This document shows positions 25,554 to 33,108 of a stretch of DNA of 64,000 nucleotides, one piece after another. Positions within the stretch are counted from its first letter, which is position 1. Every line of letters starts with the position of its first letter. Location of the stretch: the IMG/VR virus record IMGVR_UViG_3300048438_000153, positions 124,001 to 188,000 of that record; one strand, written 5' to 3'. Origin of the DNA: a virus. A program made the position numbers and the translations under genes. The notes beneath the pieces are model-generated. The model had not been told where the DNA came from, did no database searches, and was given only the letters and a program-made list of their open reading frames with translations.

Positions 25554-26282
25554 TTAGCCTCTATTGATAATCCCACATCGAATCGAGAATAGGGGCGTAC
25601 CTCCATCAGAGCCTACGAACACTTCAGGCACAGACACGCCTGTAAGAGAAAGCTCTTCCCCCGGCCTCAACATCGAAGGACTCATCCCCGCAGAAAGAGA
25701 GAAAAAGATGTTCTGCCCTCCCTGCGCCTGAGAAAAGTTCTTAATGTTAAAAGTACCGCTAAAGTAAGGGAGGTGGAGGTTGAGCGCGCCAGCTCCTAAT
25801 GCATCAGGGATCACACCGTTAGTATCTAAGTCAGGCACATTCCCAATCGTAGTGAAATAAGGCACTGTCACGCCGAAGAAATCATACGGAGGCACGACTA
25901 CAATAGGTCCGAACGCTGTGGTTGACCCATCAGACAAGACACCCCTTAGTCTGAGGTAAGCAACGTCGCTATCAGGGGGAGTCCTCGTCTGACCCGCCTG
26001 TGGGACAGAGGCGAAGTCATCGAAGTTGAAAAGAAAACGAGTCTGATCCCTCTTCGTATCTTCCTGACCCCTGATCCGCGCTTGGCGGAGAGATTTAGAG
26101 ACAAAGCTTCTACCTGTCCTTACGGAGAACATCAGAGATGGGTTCAAGAAAGCATCATTTAAGTTGCTTGCGCCATGAACCTCAACATCTGTGATGTTCC
26201 TAAGAATGGTGTTGCTAACGGACATATCAACTACGTTCTTTGAACGATAGTTAAGGCTAGGTAGTAATCGACCTCTAGACAT
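25554..26282 (-). CDS. virion structural protein
   Basis: A 242-residue beta-rich protein (SVRTGRSFVSKSLRQARI, FGPIVVVPPYDFFGVTVPYF, FIxxFSLSAGM-like strands). No signal peptide, no membrane segment, no enzyme motif. It lies directly upstream of the three paralogues and overlaps their general composition but not their motifs. Possibly a fibre, baseplate or decoration component. Confidence 0.6.
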   Translation of the reverse strand: MSRGRLLPSLNYRSKNVVDMSVSNTILRNITDVEVHGASNLNDAFLNPSLMFSVRTGRSFVSKSLRQARIRGQEDTKRDQTRFLFNFDDFASVPQAGQTRTPPDSDVAYLRLRGVLSDGSTTAFGPIVVVPPYDFFGVTVPYFTTIGNVPDLDTNGVIPDALGAGALNLHLPYFSGTFNIKNFSQAQGGQNIFFSLSAGMSPSMLRPGEELSLTGVSVPEVFVGSDGGTPLFSIRCGIINRG

Positions 26283-26285
26283 GGG

Positions 26286-26672
26286 TCACTTCGCTTTCTT
26301 TTCTTTCTCGACCATAGGGGCGTAAGAATCAGTGTTCTTACCCTTAGATTTAGCGAGCTTCTGTGCGTCTGACCACGAGCCCACGCGCTCGCCATCTACG
26401 TTAGGGGCGAGCCGACCACCTACATTAGTGTCTCTCTTCATCTCGTTCTGACGTTGATCGAGCTTCGCGTTCTTTGCTCTCATCTGTTTCTTGATGCGCT
26501 CATTCTTAGTAGACCAACCGTCACCCTTGAAGATCATGTTCGTGGTCGGCTTGAAGAGCTTGAAGGTTTCTTTCCCACACTCAGGACAGGGCTGTGGGGT
26601 CTTGTACTCAGACATAGGTACTTGGCAAGAATACTCAGTGTTGCAGTCAGAACATTTGTAGTCGTAGATCAT
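26286..26672 (-). CDS. FmdB-type zinc ribbon protein
   Basis: A 128-residue protein. The N-terminus IYDYKCSDCNTEYSC...PCPECGKETFKLF is a CxxC...CxxC zinc ribbon of the FmdB type (residues 6-35), followed by a basic disordered tail with NERIKKQMRAKNAKLD. Three zinc ribbons of this kind are encoded in the window (also 28669 and 42806), each beside structural or small genes. Role unknown; in phages they may bind nucleic acid or assist virion assembly. Confidence 0.8.
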   Translation of the reverse strand: MIYDYKCSDCNTEYSCQVPMSEYKTPQPCPECGKETFKLFKPTTNMIFKGDGWSTKNERIKKQMRAKNAKLDQRQNEMKRDTNVGGRLAPNVDGERVGSWSDAQKLAKSKGKNTDSYAPMVEKEKKAK

Positions 26673-26689
26673 GGTTCTCTCTCTTTCTC

Positions 26690-27070
26690 TTAGAAGAAGT
26701 CTCTCAAGACGGCATAGACGTGCTTACACACTTTATGACTACCTTGAGGGTCGCGCTTAGTGGGTTCTTCTGCTGACCCTCTAGGTGTACCAAAAAGATA
26801 ATCATTCTTAAGTGCATGGAACTCACATCCTTGATACCGCCAATAAGAGCAAGTACAAGAAAGAAAGAGGTCGGGCGATGATGAGTCACCCTTTGCATCT
26901 ACAGTGACCTCATACTTATCTACAGTGAAAGTAAGGGGCTCTTTATAGACCTTCTGCTCAAACTCTGAAATCACAGCAGAGATAGACTGAGCTTTAGATA
27001 CGACAGAAGAGTCCAAACCCTCAAGGATCTGACTCTTCTGAGCTGATGTTTTAAATCGTAGGCTATTCAT
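26690..27070 (-). CDS. SWIM-type zinc finger protein
   Basis: A 126-residue protein with the pattern CTC (about residue 73) ... CKH (about 116), i.e. CxC-Xn-CxH, the signature of SWIM zinc fingers, which bind DNA or proteins. A second pair of possible ligands (GCEFH) lies between them. The N-terminal half is a helix and a beta hairpin. Such stand-alone SWIM proteins occur in large phages; function not established. An 8-bp stem-loop (27073-27108) lies just before the start. Confidence 0.65.
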   Translation of the reverse strand: MNSLRFKTSAQKSQILEGLDSSVVSKAQSISAVISEFEQKVYKEPLTFTVDKYEVTVDAKGDSSSPDLFLSCTCSYWRYQGCEFHALKNDYLFGTPRGSAEEPTKRDPQGSHKVCKHVYAVLRDFF

Positions 27071-27072
27071 TT

Positions 27073-27108
27073 ATCTAGTCTCCCTATCTCTAGTAAGAAA
27101 GACTAGAT
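27073..27108 (-). promoter_or_regulatory. start-proximal stem-loop
   Basis: Minus strand ATCTAGTC (27108-27101) pairs with GACTAGAT (27080-27073), ending two bases before the ATG at 27070. It lies just after the stop of the small membrane protein gene. Confidence 0.45.
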
Positions 27109-27115
27109 AGAAAGA

Positions 27116-27217
27116 CTATCGCTTCGAGTCGTCTTTGTAGGACTTATAAGCCCCTACAAAGAAGAGAGAGTAGGTCATCAAGGTGGCGGAAGATAAGAGT
27201 ATTTCGATAAATCCCAT
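27116..27217 (-). CDS. 33-residue single-membrane-span microprotein
   Basis: MGFIEILLSSATLMTYSLFF followed by VGAYKSYKDDSKR. A clean ATG with AGGAGA 8 bases upstream, one hydrophobic helix and a basic tail. Divergent from the plus-strand gene at 27277. Its layout would fit a small holin, holin inhibitor or membrane regulator, but there is no evidence for which. Confidence 0.55.
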   Translation of the reverse strand: MGFIEILLSSATLMTYSLFFVGAYKSYKDDSKR

Positions 27218-27276
27218 TAGGATGTCTCCTGTTAATATATGTGTTTGCGTGAGGCTTTAGCAAAGGAGACAGCCTA

Positions 27277-27705
27277 ATGCAAACTTTCGTGCCGTATGCG
27301 AGTATAAAAAAATCCGCTGAATCGCTTGACCGCGCTAGATTAGGAAAACAGCGTTCTGAATCGAAGATTATCCTACAAGTCTTAGAGAGAAGGAAGCGGT
27401 CACCCGACGAGAAGTTCGGATGGAAAAACCATCCCGCAGTCCTCATGTGGGAGGGTCACGAAGACTTTCTCCGCGCCTACTCCCTAGCGATCTGCTTAGA
27501 ATGGCGTAAGAGGGGCTATAAGGACACAACCCTCCCCTTCTTCTTAGAGGGGGTCAAACCCAACCCTCAGCCCCCATCTTGGTGGGGAGATGAGAAAGTT
27601 CACGAGTCTCACCGCTCAAAGTTGATTGCAAAATTACCCGATCACTACGAGAATATATTTACTAAGACTCTTCGAGGCTTAGACTACCATTGGCCTACAC
27701 CATAA
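27277..27705 (+). CDS. pyrimidine-dimer DNA glycosylase-like protein
   Basis: A 142-residue protein matching the Pyr_excise-type family: MQTFVPYASIKKSAESLDRA, LGKQRSE, GWKNHPAVLMWEGHEDFLRAY, RGYKDT and HESHRSKLI in the family's order. The prototype, T4 DenV, cuts at cyclobutane pyrimidine dimers using the N-terminal amine and a Glu; here the conserved Arg/Lys/Glu residues of the helices are present but Thr2 of DenV is not. A role in UV damage repair is inferred; many relatives have not been tested. AAAGGAGA lies upstream. Confidence 0.75.
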   Translation: MQTFVPYASIKKSAESLDRARLGKQRSESKIILQVLERRKRSPDEKFGWKNHPAVLMWEGHEDFLRAYSLAICLEWRKRGYKDTTLPFFLEGVKPNPQPPSWWGDEKVHESHRSKLIAKLPDHYENIFTKTLRGLDYHWPTP

Positions 27706-27716
27706 GGAGGAGATAA

Positions 27717-27788
27717 ATGTGTGATCACTCAGATGAAGAATGGCGTGATATCCTAGACGACATTCTCAATCCAGTCAGAGATGACTAG
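27717..27788 (+). CDS. 23-residue acidic microprotein
   Basis: MCDHSDEEWRDILDDILNPV then RDD. The ATG is preceded by AAGGAGGAGATAA, one of the strongest ribosome sites in the window, and lies 12 bases after the glycosylase stop, so both are probably on one mRNA. Nine Asp/Glu in 23 residues. Small acidic phage proteins often inhibit host enzymes, but no target can be inferred. Confidence 0.5.
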   Translation: MCDHSDEEWRDILDDILNPVRDD

Positions 27789-27889
27789 GGAGATAAGATA
27801 ACTGACGCTCAAGTCGAGAAAGACGACGATCAATGTCTCTAAGAACATCAGCCGATCAAGTCAGAACAATCTACTGAATAAAGGGGATG

Positions 27890-28228
27890 TTAAGGCTTGT
27901 GAGCAATCAAAGCAGAGAGCGCGCACAAGAGAAGAGCAACCACTCCTCTCAAGTTGAAGCCAAAGTAGACTGTGTTCAGAATCAAGTCTATGGTCAGACT
28001 ACACACGCCCCATGTCACCCCCGCCCTCCACACGTCTCCGACCTCGATAAGCTTCCACCATGCGTAGAGGGTCATGTAGTTAGTGATAAGACTTGTATAG
28101 AGCCACCAATGGAACGGACTCCAATCAAGACCGTAGAGCTCTTTCGAGTTACCTTTGAACCAAAAGATAATATTCGCCACACAGAGAAGGGCGATGGGTA
28201 CTGTGTATGAGTTTATCAATTGAGACAC
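27890..28228 (-). CDS. polytopic membrane protein
   Basis: A 112-residue protein with four probable membrane helices (VPIALLCVANIIFWF, WWLYTSLITNYMTLYAWW, VTWGVCSLTIDLIL, GVVALLLCALSALIA). Start is GTG at 28228; the plus-strand gene begins close by on the opposite strand. Small four-helix proteins of this kind occur in large phages, sometimes annotated as transporters, without evidence. Function unknown. Confidence 0.65.
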   Translation of the reverse strand: MSQLINSYTVPIALLCVANIIFWFKGNSKELYGLDWSPFHWWLYTSLITNYMTLYAWWKLIEVGDVWRAGVTWGVCSLTIDLILNTVYFGFNLRGVVALLLCALSALIAHKP

Positions 28229-28246
28229 CTAATAGGGGTAGTGGGA

Positions 28247-28672
28247 ATGACTAAAGACGTTTTTATGAGCTTTCTTAAAGAATACGTCGTGACGTATAAT
28301 ATAGACCTCAAGAAAGAGCCTCCCCAAGCATCTATCTTTGAGAGGGGGTTGATCGAAGAGAGAGAGGTTCTCGCGCTCTCCTACCCTCATTTACTCTTAG
28401 ATGAAGTGCCACAGGAGTCATGGAGCACTCTGATTCGACTCCACATGAAAGAAACGCCCTCATGCGAAGGCGCTGTCTTTTGGTGTGTAGCAGAAGATAC
28501 TGAGGATGAAAAGAAATCGCATTACTTAATCTTTCTCATCTACAGGAAAGAGAACGATGAGTTGCTCACTTACAAGTCAGATCTCTTTCTCACTACAGCA
28601 GAAGAAGTGTCTCTCGAAGAGACTCTTCCGCTTCTAATGGATGATTACGGGATCGAGATCATGATCCACTAG
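28247..28672 (+). CDS. hypothetical acidic protein
   Basis: 141 residues from the ATG at 28247 (AGGGG 8-12 bases upstream; a TTG at 28220 is also in frame). Mixed alpha/beta, acidic, with LIFLIYRKENDELLTY and a C-terminal IMIH. No family recognised. Its stop overlaps the convergent zinc ribbon gene. It is similar in size and style to the two plus-strand genes that follow. Confidence 0.6.
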   Translation: MTKDVFMSFLKEYVVTYNIDLKKEPPQASIFERGLIEEREVLALSYPHLLLDEVPQESWSTLIRLHMKETPSCEGAVFWCVAEDTEDEKKSHYLIFLIYRKENDELLTYKSDLFLTTAEEVSLEETLPLLMDDYGIEIMIH

Positions 28673-28848
28673 TAGCCACCTGTCTTAAACCACCCTGAGC
28701 CTTTCAAGATGAAAGAACCCTGAGCAATGGCGCGGTCTGTCTCACCTTTGCACTTAGTACAAGGAGGAGGAGGGTCATCAAACTTTTGGATTTTACTCTG
28801 AGTCTCCGCGCACTTTTTGTCTTTGCACTTGAATACATACATCGGCAT
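28669..28848 (-). CDS. short FmdB-type zinc ribbon protein
   Basis: 59 residues: MPMYVFKCKDKKC, then PPPCTKCKGETDRAIAQ, SFILKGSGWFKTGGY. Two Cys pairs (C..(K)C and CTKC) in the FmdB arrangement and the family's typical F.LKG.GW.KTGGY end. The ATG lies 5 bases from the previous stop, with AAGGTAG upstream. Second of three zinc ribbons in the window; this one has no tail. Confidence 0.7.
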   Translation of the reverse strand: MPMYVFKCKDKKCAETQSKIQKFDDPPPPCTKCKGETDRAIAQGSFILKGSGWFKTGGY

Positions 28849-28849
28849 T

Positions 28850-29113
28850 TCAACTACCTTCTTTCTTCTTAGATCGTTGATCTTTCTTCTTAGATCGTTG
28901 AGCTTCCTCTTTATACCGCAAGTCTAGCTCTCTCAACACCTGATCTGTTTCTTTCAAAAGATTCGCTAATCTTAGAGTTAAGTCGTCACTCGCTCGCCGA
29001 TTACGATATCTAGGTAAAGAAGCAGAGTCTCGAACTGATGTTCTGAGTATATGCCTACAACCCTCAAGACGAGCAAGTAAGCTCCGAAATAAGCGAGATT
29101 TTTTATGTTCCAT
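28850..29113 (-). CDS. basic helical small protein
   Basis: 87 residues from the ATG at 29113, which has GAGGAGG 6 bases upstream. Arg-rich N-terminal half, a helix (LTLRLANLLKETDQVLREL) and a Lys-rich end with a duplicated QRSKKK segment. Possibly nucleic-acid binding. Its start codon overlaps, on the other strand, the start region of the gene at 29105 (ATGTTCCAT). Confidence 0.6.
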   Translation of the reverse strand: MEHKKSRLFRSLLARLEGCRHILRTSVRDSASLPRYRNRRASDDLTLRLANLLKETDQVLRELDLRYKEEAQRSKKKDQRSKKKEGS

Positions 29114-29572
29114 CAAGAACCTCCTCAGAATGAAGTGAGAAGCCTATCGAGAGAGGATGTCGAACGTATCCTCTCAGAAGGCGTAAGTGAGTGTAAGAAG
29201 ATCATGTGCTCTATGATAGAGCAAAGATTACCACTGAATGAAGCGCCAAGTTTCTTTTACACCGTCACCTCTTTCCTACCGAAAGAATTCAACGCGGTGA
29301 TCACAAGAGAAGAGCAAGATGACATGACTCAGCAAATAAGATCAGTCTTAAAGGGAAAAAGCGACCCTATTCTCTCCGCGATGTGCCTGAGATCCGTAGG
29401 AGGACTCACTCAATTTGTAGTGAGTCTATTCTGCCCTTCAGGTGACATATACGCGCTTGTGATCACTCCCCCGTCTCTTAAAGAAGGTATTTACAGATTT
29501 GCTAAACCCACACCATTATCTCAGCCTAAAGTTGCGCTGTCTTTCTTAACCGATGAAGAAATCTACCACTGA
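29105..29572 (+). CDS. hypothetical protein
   Basis: A 155-residue alpha/beta protein (LSREDVERILSEGVSECKK, then FVVSLFCPSGDIYALVIT). Not recognised. The ribosome site is weak (GCGAG). Its first 9 bases overlap the start of the minus-strand gene at 29113. The stop lies 20 bases inside the next gene. Confidence 0.6.
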   Translation: MFHQEPPQNEVRSLSREDVERILSEGVSECKKIMCSMIEQRLPLNEAPSFFYTVTSFLPKEFNAVITREEQDDMTQQIRSVLKGKSDPILSAMCLRSVGGLTQFVVSLFCPSGDIYALVITPPSLKEGIYRFAKPTPLSQPKVALSFLTDEEIYH

Positions 29573-29864
29573 TCTAGTTGACCACCCCAATTGGAAGTTT
29601 CTAGTTGGGATGCTCATACACCCGAGCTTCAAAAAAACTCAGAGAATGAGAGTCTCACAGGAGTACACATATGAGGGTTGGTTGCCTGTATTAGAGGACA
29701 AGGCCACCCTAGCGATCTTAAGTCTAATGCTCATTGAATCAGGGGGGCTCTTGAGGTTCTCTGAGGGGTGTTACCACATCGGAGATGACTTCAAGTCTGA
29801 AAGCCTTCAGGAGATCATCTGCGAGGGGCTGATAGAGGCTTGGGATCAGTCCTCTGACTCGTAA
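29553..29864 (+). CDS. hypothetical small protein
   Basis: 103 residues, beginning MKKSTTDLVDHPNWKFLVGM. Helical with one beta hairpin; mildly acidic. The 5' end overlaps the previous gene by 20 bases; the 3' end overlaps the convergent 2H phosphoesterase gene by 19. No family recognised. Confidence 0.6.
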   Translation: MKKSTTDLVDHPNWKFLVGMLIHPSFKKTQRMRVSQEYTYEGWLPVLEDKATLAILSLMLIESGGLLRFSEGCYHIGDDFKSESLQEIICEGLIEAWDQSSDS

Positions 29865-30421
29865 AACTCGAAAGGAAGATCGAACTTGTCTCCATCACCA
29901 CGCCCGTCGAAGTAGCCGACCTTTACTCTGAGCTTACCTTTAGCCTCAATGATGTTGCCCTTCTCTAAGAGATCATTGCTGTAAGAGGGCTTCACGCCAT
30001 TGACAGCTACCGTGATGTGAGGGTTGTCATTCTGAACAGGTAGGTTCGTGTCGATAAGGACTGCAACACAGTTCTCATCGAAGGCGTAACCTACGATGTT
30101 AATCGTGTAAGAGTTCCCGAGAAACTGCTTGTACCTCTCAAGGTCTTTCGCCTTGCCCTTACCGCCAAGAAACTCCATCGTCATGTGGTGACTCTTAACG
30201 TCCCAACCTGTGATGCTCGGAGCGCCGTCTTGCTGACTGAGCCATGAGGTTAGATCGGTAGGGTTATCAAGAACAGCCTCGATGAAAGTCACCTTAGTGG
30301 GCTTCTTTTTCTTAGCCGCTTGCTTGACCGTAGACTCTCCTGTCACGACAGGGAGAATCTTATTACGGAGATGTGGGTTTTCGTATGCGATACGAATCAG
30401 CTTCGCTCTTAGCTCGCTCAT
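29846..30421 (-). CDS. 2H phosphoesterase-like protein with N-terminal AYENP leader
   Basis: A 191-residue protein. Residues 1-27 carry a module (LIRIAYENPHLRNKILPVV) also found three times in the protein at 52077. Residues 70-180 have two HxT motifs, H79-M-T81 and H135-I-T137, 56 residues apart, each on a beta strand (HHMTMEF and PHITVAV). That is the signature of 2H phosphoesterases, which act on cyclic phosphates and 2'-5' linkages (LigT, CPDases, the anti-CBASS protein Acb1). Similar domains are fused to tRNA ligases. The substrate cannot be told from sequence. If the leader targets the virion, the enzyme could be delivered at infection. Confidence 0.75.
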   Translation of the reverse strand: MSELRAKLIRIAYENPHLRNKILPVVTGESTVKQAAKKKKPTKVTFIEAVLDNPTDLTSWLSQQDGAPSITGWDVKSHHMTMEFLGGKGKAKDLERYKQFLGNSYTINIVGYAFDENCVAVLIDTNLPVQNDNPHITVAVNGVKPSYSNDLLEKGNIIEAKGKLRVKVGYFDGRGDGDKFDLPFEFYESED

Positions 30422-30450
30422 AAGTCACCTTTTCTTTCTCTATTGAGTGC

Positions 30451-30470
30451 TGTCTCTGTAGACACATAAA
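30451..30470 (-). promoter_or_regulatory. late-type promoter box plus short stem-loop
   Basis: Minus strand TTTATGTGTC (30470-30461) followed by TGTCTACAGAGACA (30464-30451), a 5-bp stem. Serves the 2H phosphoesterase gene. The divergent plus-strand gene starts at 30491. Confidence 0.5.
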
Positions 30471-30490
30471 TAAAGTAAAGAGAGGGTCAA

Positions 30491-31144
30491 ATGAAGATAC
30501 TCGTGATCAGCACCACCACACATAAAGAAAACTCGACCTCAAAACTCATCTTAGAAGAGGTCATGAGTAAAATTAAGAAAGACCACGACATCGACTACAT
30601 CGACGCCGATCAGCTTCACATCGTAAAGAACCTTTCTTGCTACTCATCGGGGGGAGATAACTGTGCGTCAAAAGACGCAGGGAAGTACCGCTGTTGGGCG
30701 CACAAGCTCAGTCAAGAAAGCCCCTCAGAGTATGGGGGAAAAGACGAGATGGGGATCATATACGATGGTTTAGAGTGGTGCGATGCTGTCATCTTCGCGA
30801 CGAGTGTTCGATGGGGTAGCCACTCTGCGCTCATGCAGAAAATCTTAGAGCGCATGAACACCCTCGAAAACCGAGTCGTAGTCTACAATGAGAAGAACAC
30901 TCTTAAGGGAAAGAAATGCGGAGTCGTGGTGACAGGTCAGCACTACATGGCGCAGTCTGTGGCAGATCACCTACTGACTCAGCTCACCTTTTGGGGCTTC
31001 GAGGCTGAGTCTCGTCTCTGTTGGCAAAAGACACTCGACTTGAGCAAAGAGCAAGAGGGAGACAACAACAAAAGTCTGAAAGAATATCTTTCAAGTGATG
31101 ATGGGAAAGAACAGATAGACTCTTTCCTCAAGACCCTCCTGTGA
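30491..31144 (+). CDS. NADPH-dependent FMN reductase / flavodoxin-like protein
   Basis: A 217-residue flavodoxin-fold protein. The N-terminal strand-loop (MKILVISTTTHKENSTSKLI) is the flavin phosphate site, ATSVRWGSHSALMQKILERM the second FMN loop. An inserted segment with three Cys (LSCYSSGGDNC ... YRC) resembles iron-sulfur flavoproteins. Such enzymes reduce flavins or quinones with NAD(P)H. It overlaps the convergent superoxide dismutase gene by 17 bases; the pair suggests redox defence during infection. GAGGG precedes the ATG. Confidence 0.8.
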   Translation: MKILVISTTTHKENSTSKLILEEVMSKIKKDHDIDYIDADQLHIVKNLSCYSSGGDNCASKDAGKYRCWAHKLSQESPSEYGGKDEMGIIYDGLEWCDAVIFATSVRWGSHSALMQKILERMNTLENRVVVYNEKNTLKGKKCGVVVTGQHYMAQSVADHLLTQLTFWGFEAESRLCWQKTLDLSKEQEGDNNKSLKEYLSSDDGKEQIDSFLKTLL

Positions 31145-31751
31145 AGGCATCCCAACGCTTCTGCACGTTATCCCAATTGATCTTCCCTACAATGGCCTTA
31201 AGAAAACCTTCTCTGTCGCTCTTGTAGTCGAGATAGTAAGCGTGTTCCCATAGGTCGATACAGAGAAGAGGGAAATGACCCCTCATGAGGGGAGTGAGCT
31301 GATTATCAAGTGACTGAACTCTTAGTCCTGTGTCAGTGACGATCAGCCAAACCCAACCGCTCCCGAAGTGGCTCTTTCCTGACTCTATGAGTTTCTTCTT
31401 AAGCTCATAGATGCCTCCGAAGTCTTTCTCTATCTGCGCTCCAAAAGACCCACTGAAATAGGGTTCTTTCGTATAGGGAGAAATAGATTTCCAAAAGAGG
31501 TTATGAGTGTAGACACCGCCTCCGAAGTTGACGACATCTTTCTTAACATCTAGGGGAATGTATTTCGGGTTGGCGAGGAGCGCGCCGAGCCCCCCTACTC
31601 TTTCTAGGAGGGTAGGGTATGAGGAGAGAGTCTTATTGAGTTTCTCGACATATCCTTTGTGGTGTTTTCTGTGGTGCTCCCACATAGCTTCCTTACCGAT
31701 GATCGGCTCTAGGTCTTCGTAGTCGAAAGGTAGTGGAGGTAAGCGCACCAT
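31128..31751 (-). CDS. sodA: superoxide dismutase, Mn/Fe family (Mn-type signature)
   Basis: A 207-residue enzyme that converts superoxide to oxygen and peroxide. Metal ligands are seen in the family's places: H26 (in EHHRKHHKGYV), H83 (NFGGGVYTHNLFW), D166 and H170 (DLWEHAYYLDY). The GGG before H83 and the Gln in LDNQLTPL fit the Mn-type subgroup. It lacks a signal peptide, so it acts in the cytoplasm. Superoxide dismutases are uncommon in phages. It may protect the cell while the phage replicates. Confidence 0.92.
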   Translation of the reverse strand: MVRLPPLPFDYEDLEPIIGKEAMWEHHRKHHKGYVEKLNKTLSSYPTLLERVGGLGALLANPKYIPLDVKKDVVNFGGGVYTHNLFWKSISPYTKEPYFSGSFGAQIEKDFGGIYELKKKLIESGKSHFGSGWVWLIVTDTGLRVQSLDNQLTPLMRGHFPLLCIDLWEHAYYLDYKSDREGFLKAIVGKINWDNVQKRWDAFTGGS

Positions 31752-31771
31752 GAGAAACCGCTCTTTCTTTC

Positions 31772-32929
31772 TTAAAAGATGATGTCGAAATCTAAGCTTG
31801 CCGTTTTAGCAGATACTTCGACATCAACTTCTGCGTCAGTTCCCGTAACACTCTCTTCGGTGGGCTTTGCTGAACCTTTACTCTTACCAAAGAGATACTT
31901 TCTCACTTCGTCAGCATCTTTACCTTCACTTAACATTGCCTCTGCTTTCGCCTTCTTTTTAGGGTCTTTTATGCCGTCAAGGAGCTTCTTTTTCTTATCC
32001 TCTTCAGACACTTCTTTCTTCGCGCCATCTGCGCCATCTGACTTAGGAGCTGAACCACCCTCTGACTTAGGAGCTGAATCACCCTCTGACTTGTCGCCCT
32101 CAGAGTCGCTGGATCCGATCTCTTTCTTAGCTAAGGTAAATAAGGGCTTAACCCAAAGTTCAGTTCTCTTTCCTATAGCGTATTCTCTAGTCTCTTCTTT
32201 GTTCATTAATGTGTTCCATTGAACCTCCTCGCTACCCCTACCACTATCACGGTCATAGCTCGGATCTTTAAGAAGCGTCTTCCCATTAAGATAATCATTC
32301 CATTTATCTATAAGAGCCTTCAATCTCGGTGTTTGAGAGATTTTCTTACCACCTCTGATCATAGCTTTGACCTTCTTGATAATCGCGTTCCTTCTCACTT
32401 TATTCGTTGAGTCATCCTTGTATTCGTTCTCAAGCCTCGCCAGCTCGGCTTTAGGATTTAAGTTTTGCGCTTCAAGTCGCTCTTGCTTCCTATCGCTTTT
32501 TCTGCCCTCTGCTTTCGGAGCTCTGTCCTGAGTTCTCTTGAGATCCCTCCCTCGTAGCTTCGCATCTTGTTGAGCTGCCGCAGAAATAACTCTCTTCAAA
32601 AGAGGATAAGAGTCAATAAGATTTGTTAAAGAAGCCCCCCCCACACTAGCAACACGATTATTGTGATGCGACTCTAGAGCCTCTGTGTATAACTCAACGG
32701 TGTCTGAGGCGTAAGGGGTCTGAGTAGCCCATTTGTGTGTAGCGAAAGCCCTCTGCCAATACTCTGAAGGCTGACTCGCAACACGAGATCCCCTCTCAGA
32801 AAGAAAAGCTACGCGAGCATTATGCTCCCTCTCCGCCTCCGCCATAGAAAGAAGGTAGTCACCCGTCACCTGACTGACCGCACCATGTGGAATCTCCGCA
32901 GAGATCTTAATCAAAGCCGTAATGTTCAT
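31772..32929 (-). CDS. highly charged virion-type protein
   Basis: A 385-residue protein. The first 130 residues are helical and Ala rich (a SQPSEYWQRAFATHKWATQTP segment is notable), 130-200 very basic, and 270-385 low-complexity Lys/Ser/Asp/Glu with repeats of SEGGSAPKS type. The last residues (KTASLDFDIIF) resemble C-termini of other virion proteins in the window. No catalytic motif. Probably a capsid-internal or disordered structural protein; this is inference. Confidence 0.55.
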   Translation of the reverse strand: MNITALIKISAEIPHGAVSQVTGDYLLSMAEAEREHNARVAFLSERGSRVASQPSEYWQRAFATHKWATQTPYASDTVELYTEALESHHNNRVASVGGASLTNLIDSYPLLKRVISAAAQQDAKLRGRDLKRTQDRAPKAEGRKSDRKQERLEAQNLNPKAELARLENEYKDDSTNKVRRNAIIKKVKAMIRGGKKISQTPRLKALIDKWNDYLNGKTLLKDPSYDRDSGRGSEEVQWNTLMNKEETREYAIGKRTELWVKPLFTLAKKEIGSSDSEGDKSEGDSAPKSEGGSAPKSDGADGAKKEVSEEDKKKKLLDGIKDPKKKAKAEAMLSEGKDADEVRKYLFGKSKGSAKPTEESVTGTDAEVDVEVSAKTASLDFDIIF

Positions 32930-32960
32930 GTCTCACCTCTATGTGGTTGATCGTTTATCA

Positions 32961-32987
32961 TTCTCTGAATGTGAGAACATAAAGACT
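32961..32987 (-). promoter_or_regulatory. late-type promoter box plus stem-loop
   Basis: Minus strand GTCTTTATGT (32987-32978) followed by TTCTC...GAGAA (32977-32961), then AGAGGTGAG and the ATG at 32929. Confidence 0.55.
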
Positions 32988-33006
32988 CTATTAAAGGAGG
33001 TAAGTT

Positions 33007-33075
33007 ATGAGCTGTTTCTACTCAGAAGAACTACAGATGTGCTTATGCATCATCTATGAAATAATCGTGGCCTAG
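33007..33075 (+). CDS. 22-residue microprotein or leader peptide
   Basis: MSCFYSEELQMCLCIIYEII then VA. The ATG is preceded by AAAGGAGGTAAGTT, a near-perfect ribosome site. It lies 63 bases before the gene at 33139. Three cysteines and a hydrophobic C-terminal half. Could be a translated leader or a real microprotein. Confidence 0.5.
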   Translation: MSCFYSEELQMCLCIIYEIIVA

Positions 33076-33084
33076 ACCTATAGA

Positions 33085-33108
33085 CGCTTTATCTTTCTTA
33101 TATGAAAG
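33085..33108 (+). promoter_or_regulatory. late-type promoter box plus stem-loop on the plus strand
   Basis: CGCTTTATC followed by CTTTC (33093-33097), loop, GAAAG (33104-33108), before the gene at 33139. It shows the box-hairpin module is not confined to the minus strand. Confidence 0.5.

Noticed and set aside
27144-27446. Minus-strand frame of 100 codons across the divergent region
   Set aside because: Antisense to the pyrimidine-dimer glycosylase gene; the real gene here is the 33-codon frame in another phase with its own ribosome site.
31779-32222. Plus-strand frame of 147 codons
   Set aside because: Antisense to the 385-residue gene; it owes its Ser/Leu-rich product to the Lys/Glu/Ser low complexity of the opposite strand and has no ribosome site.
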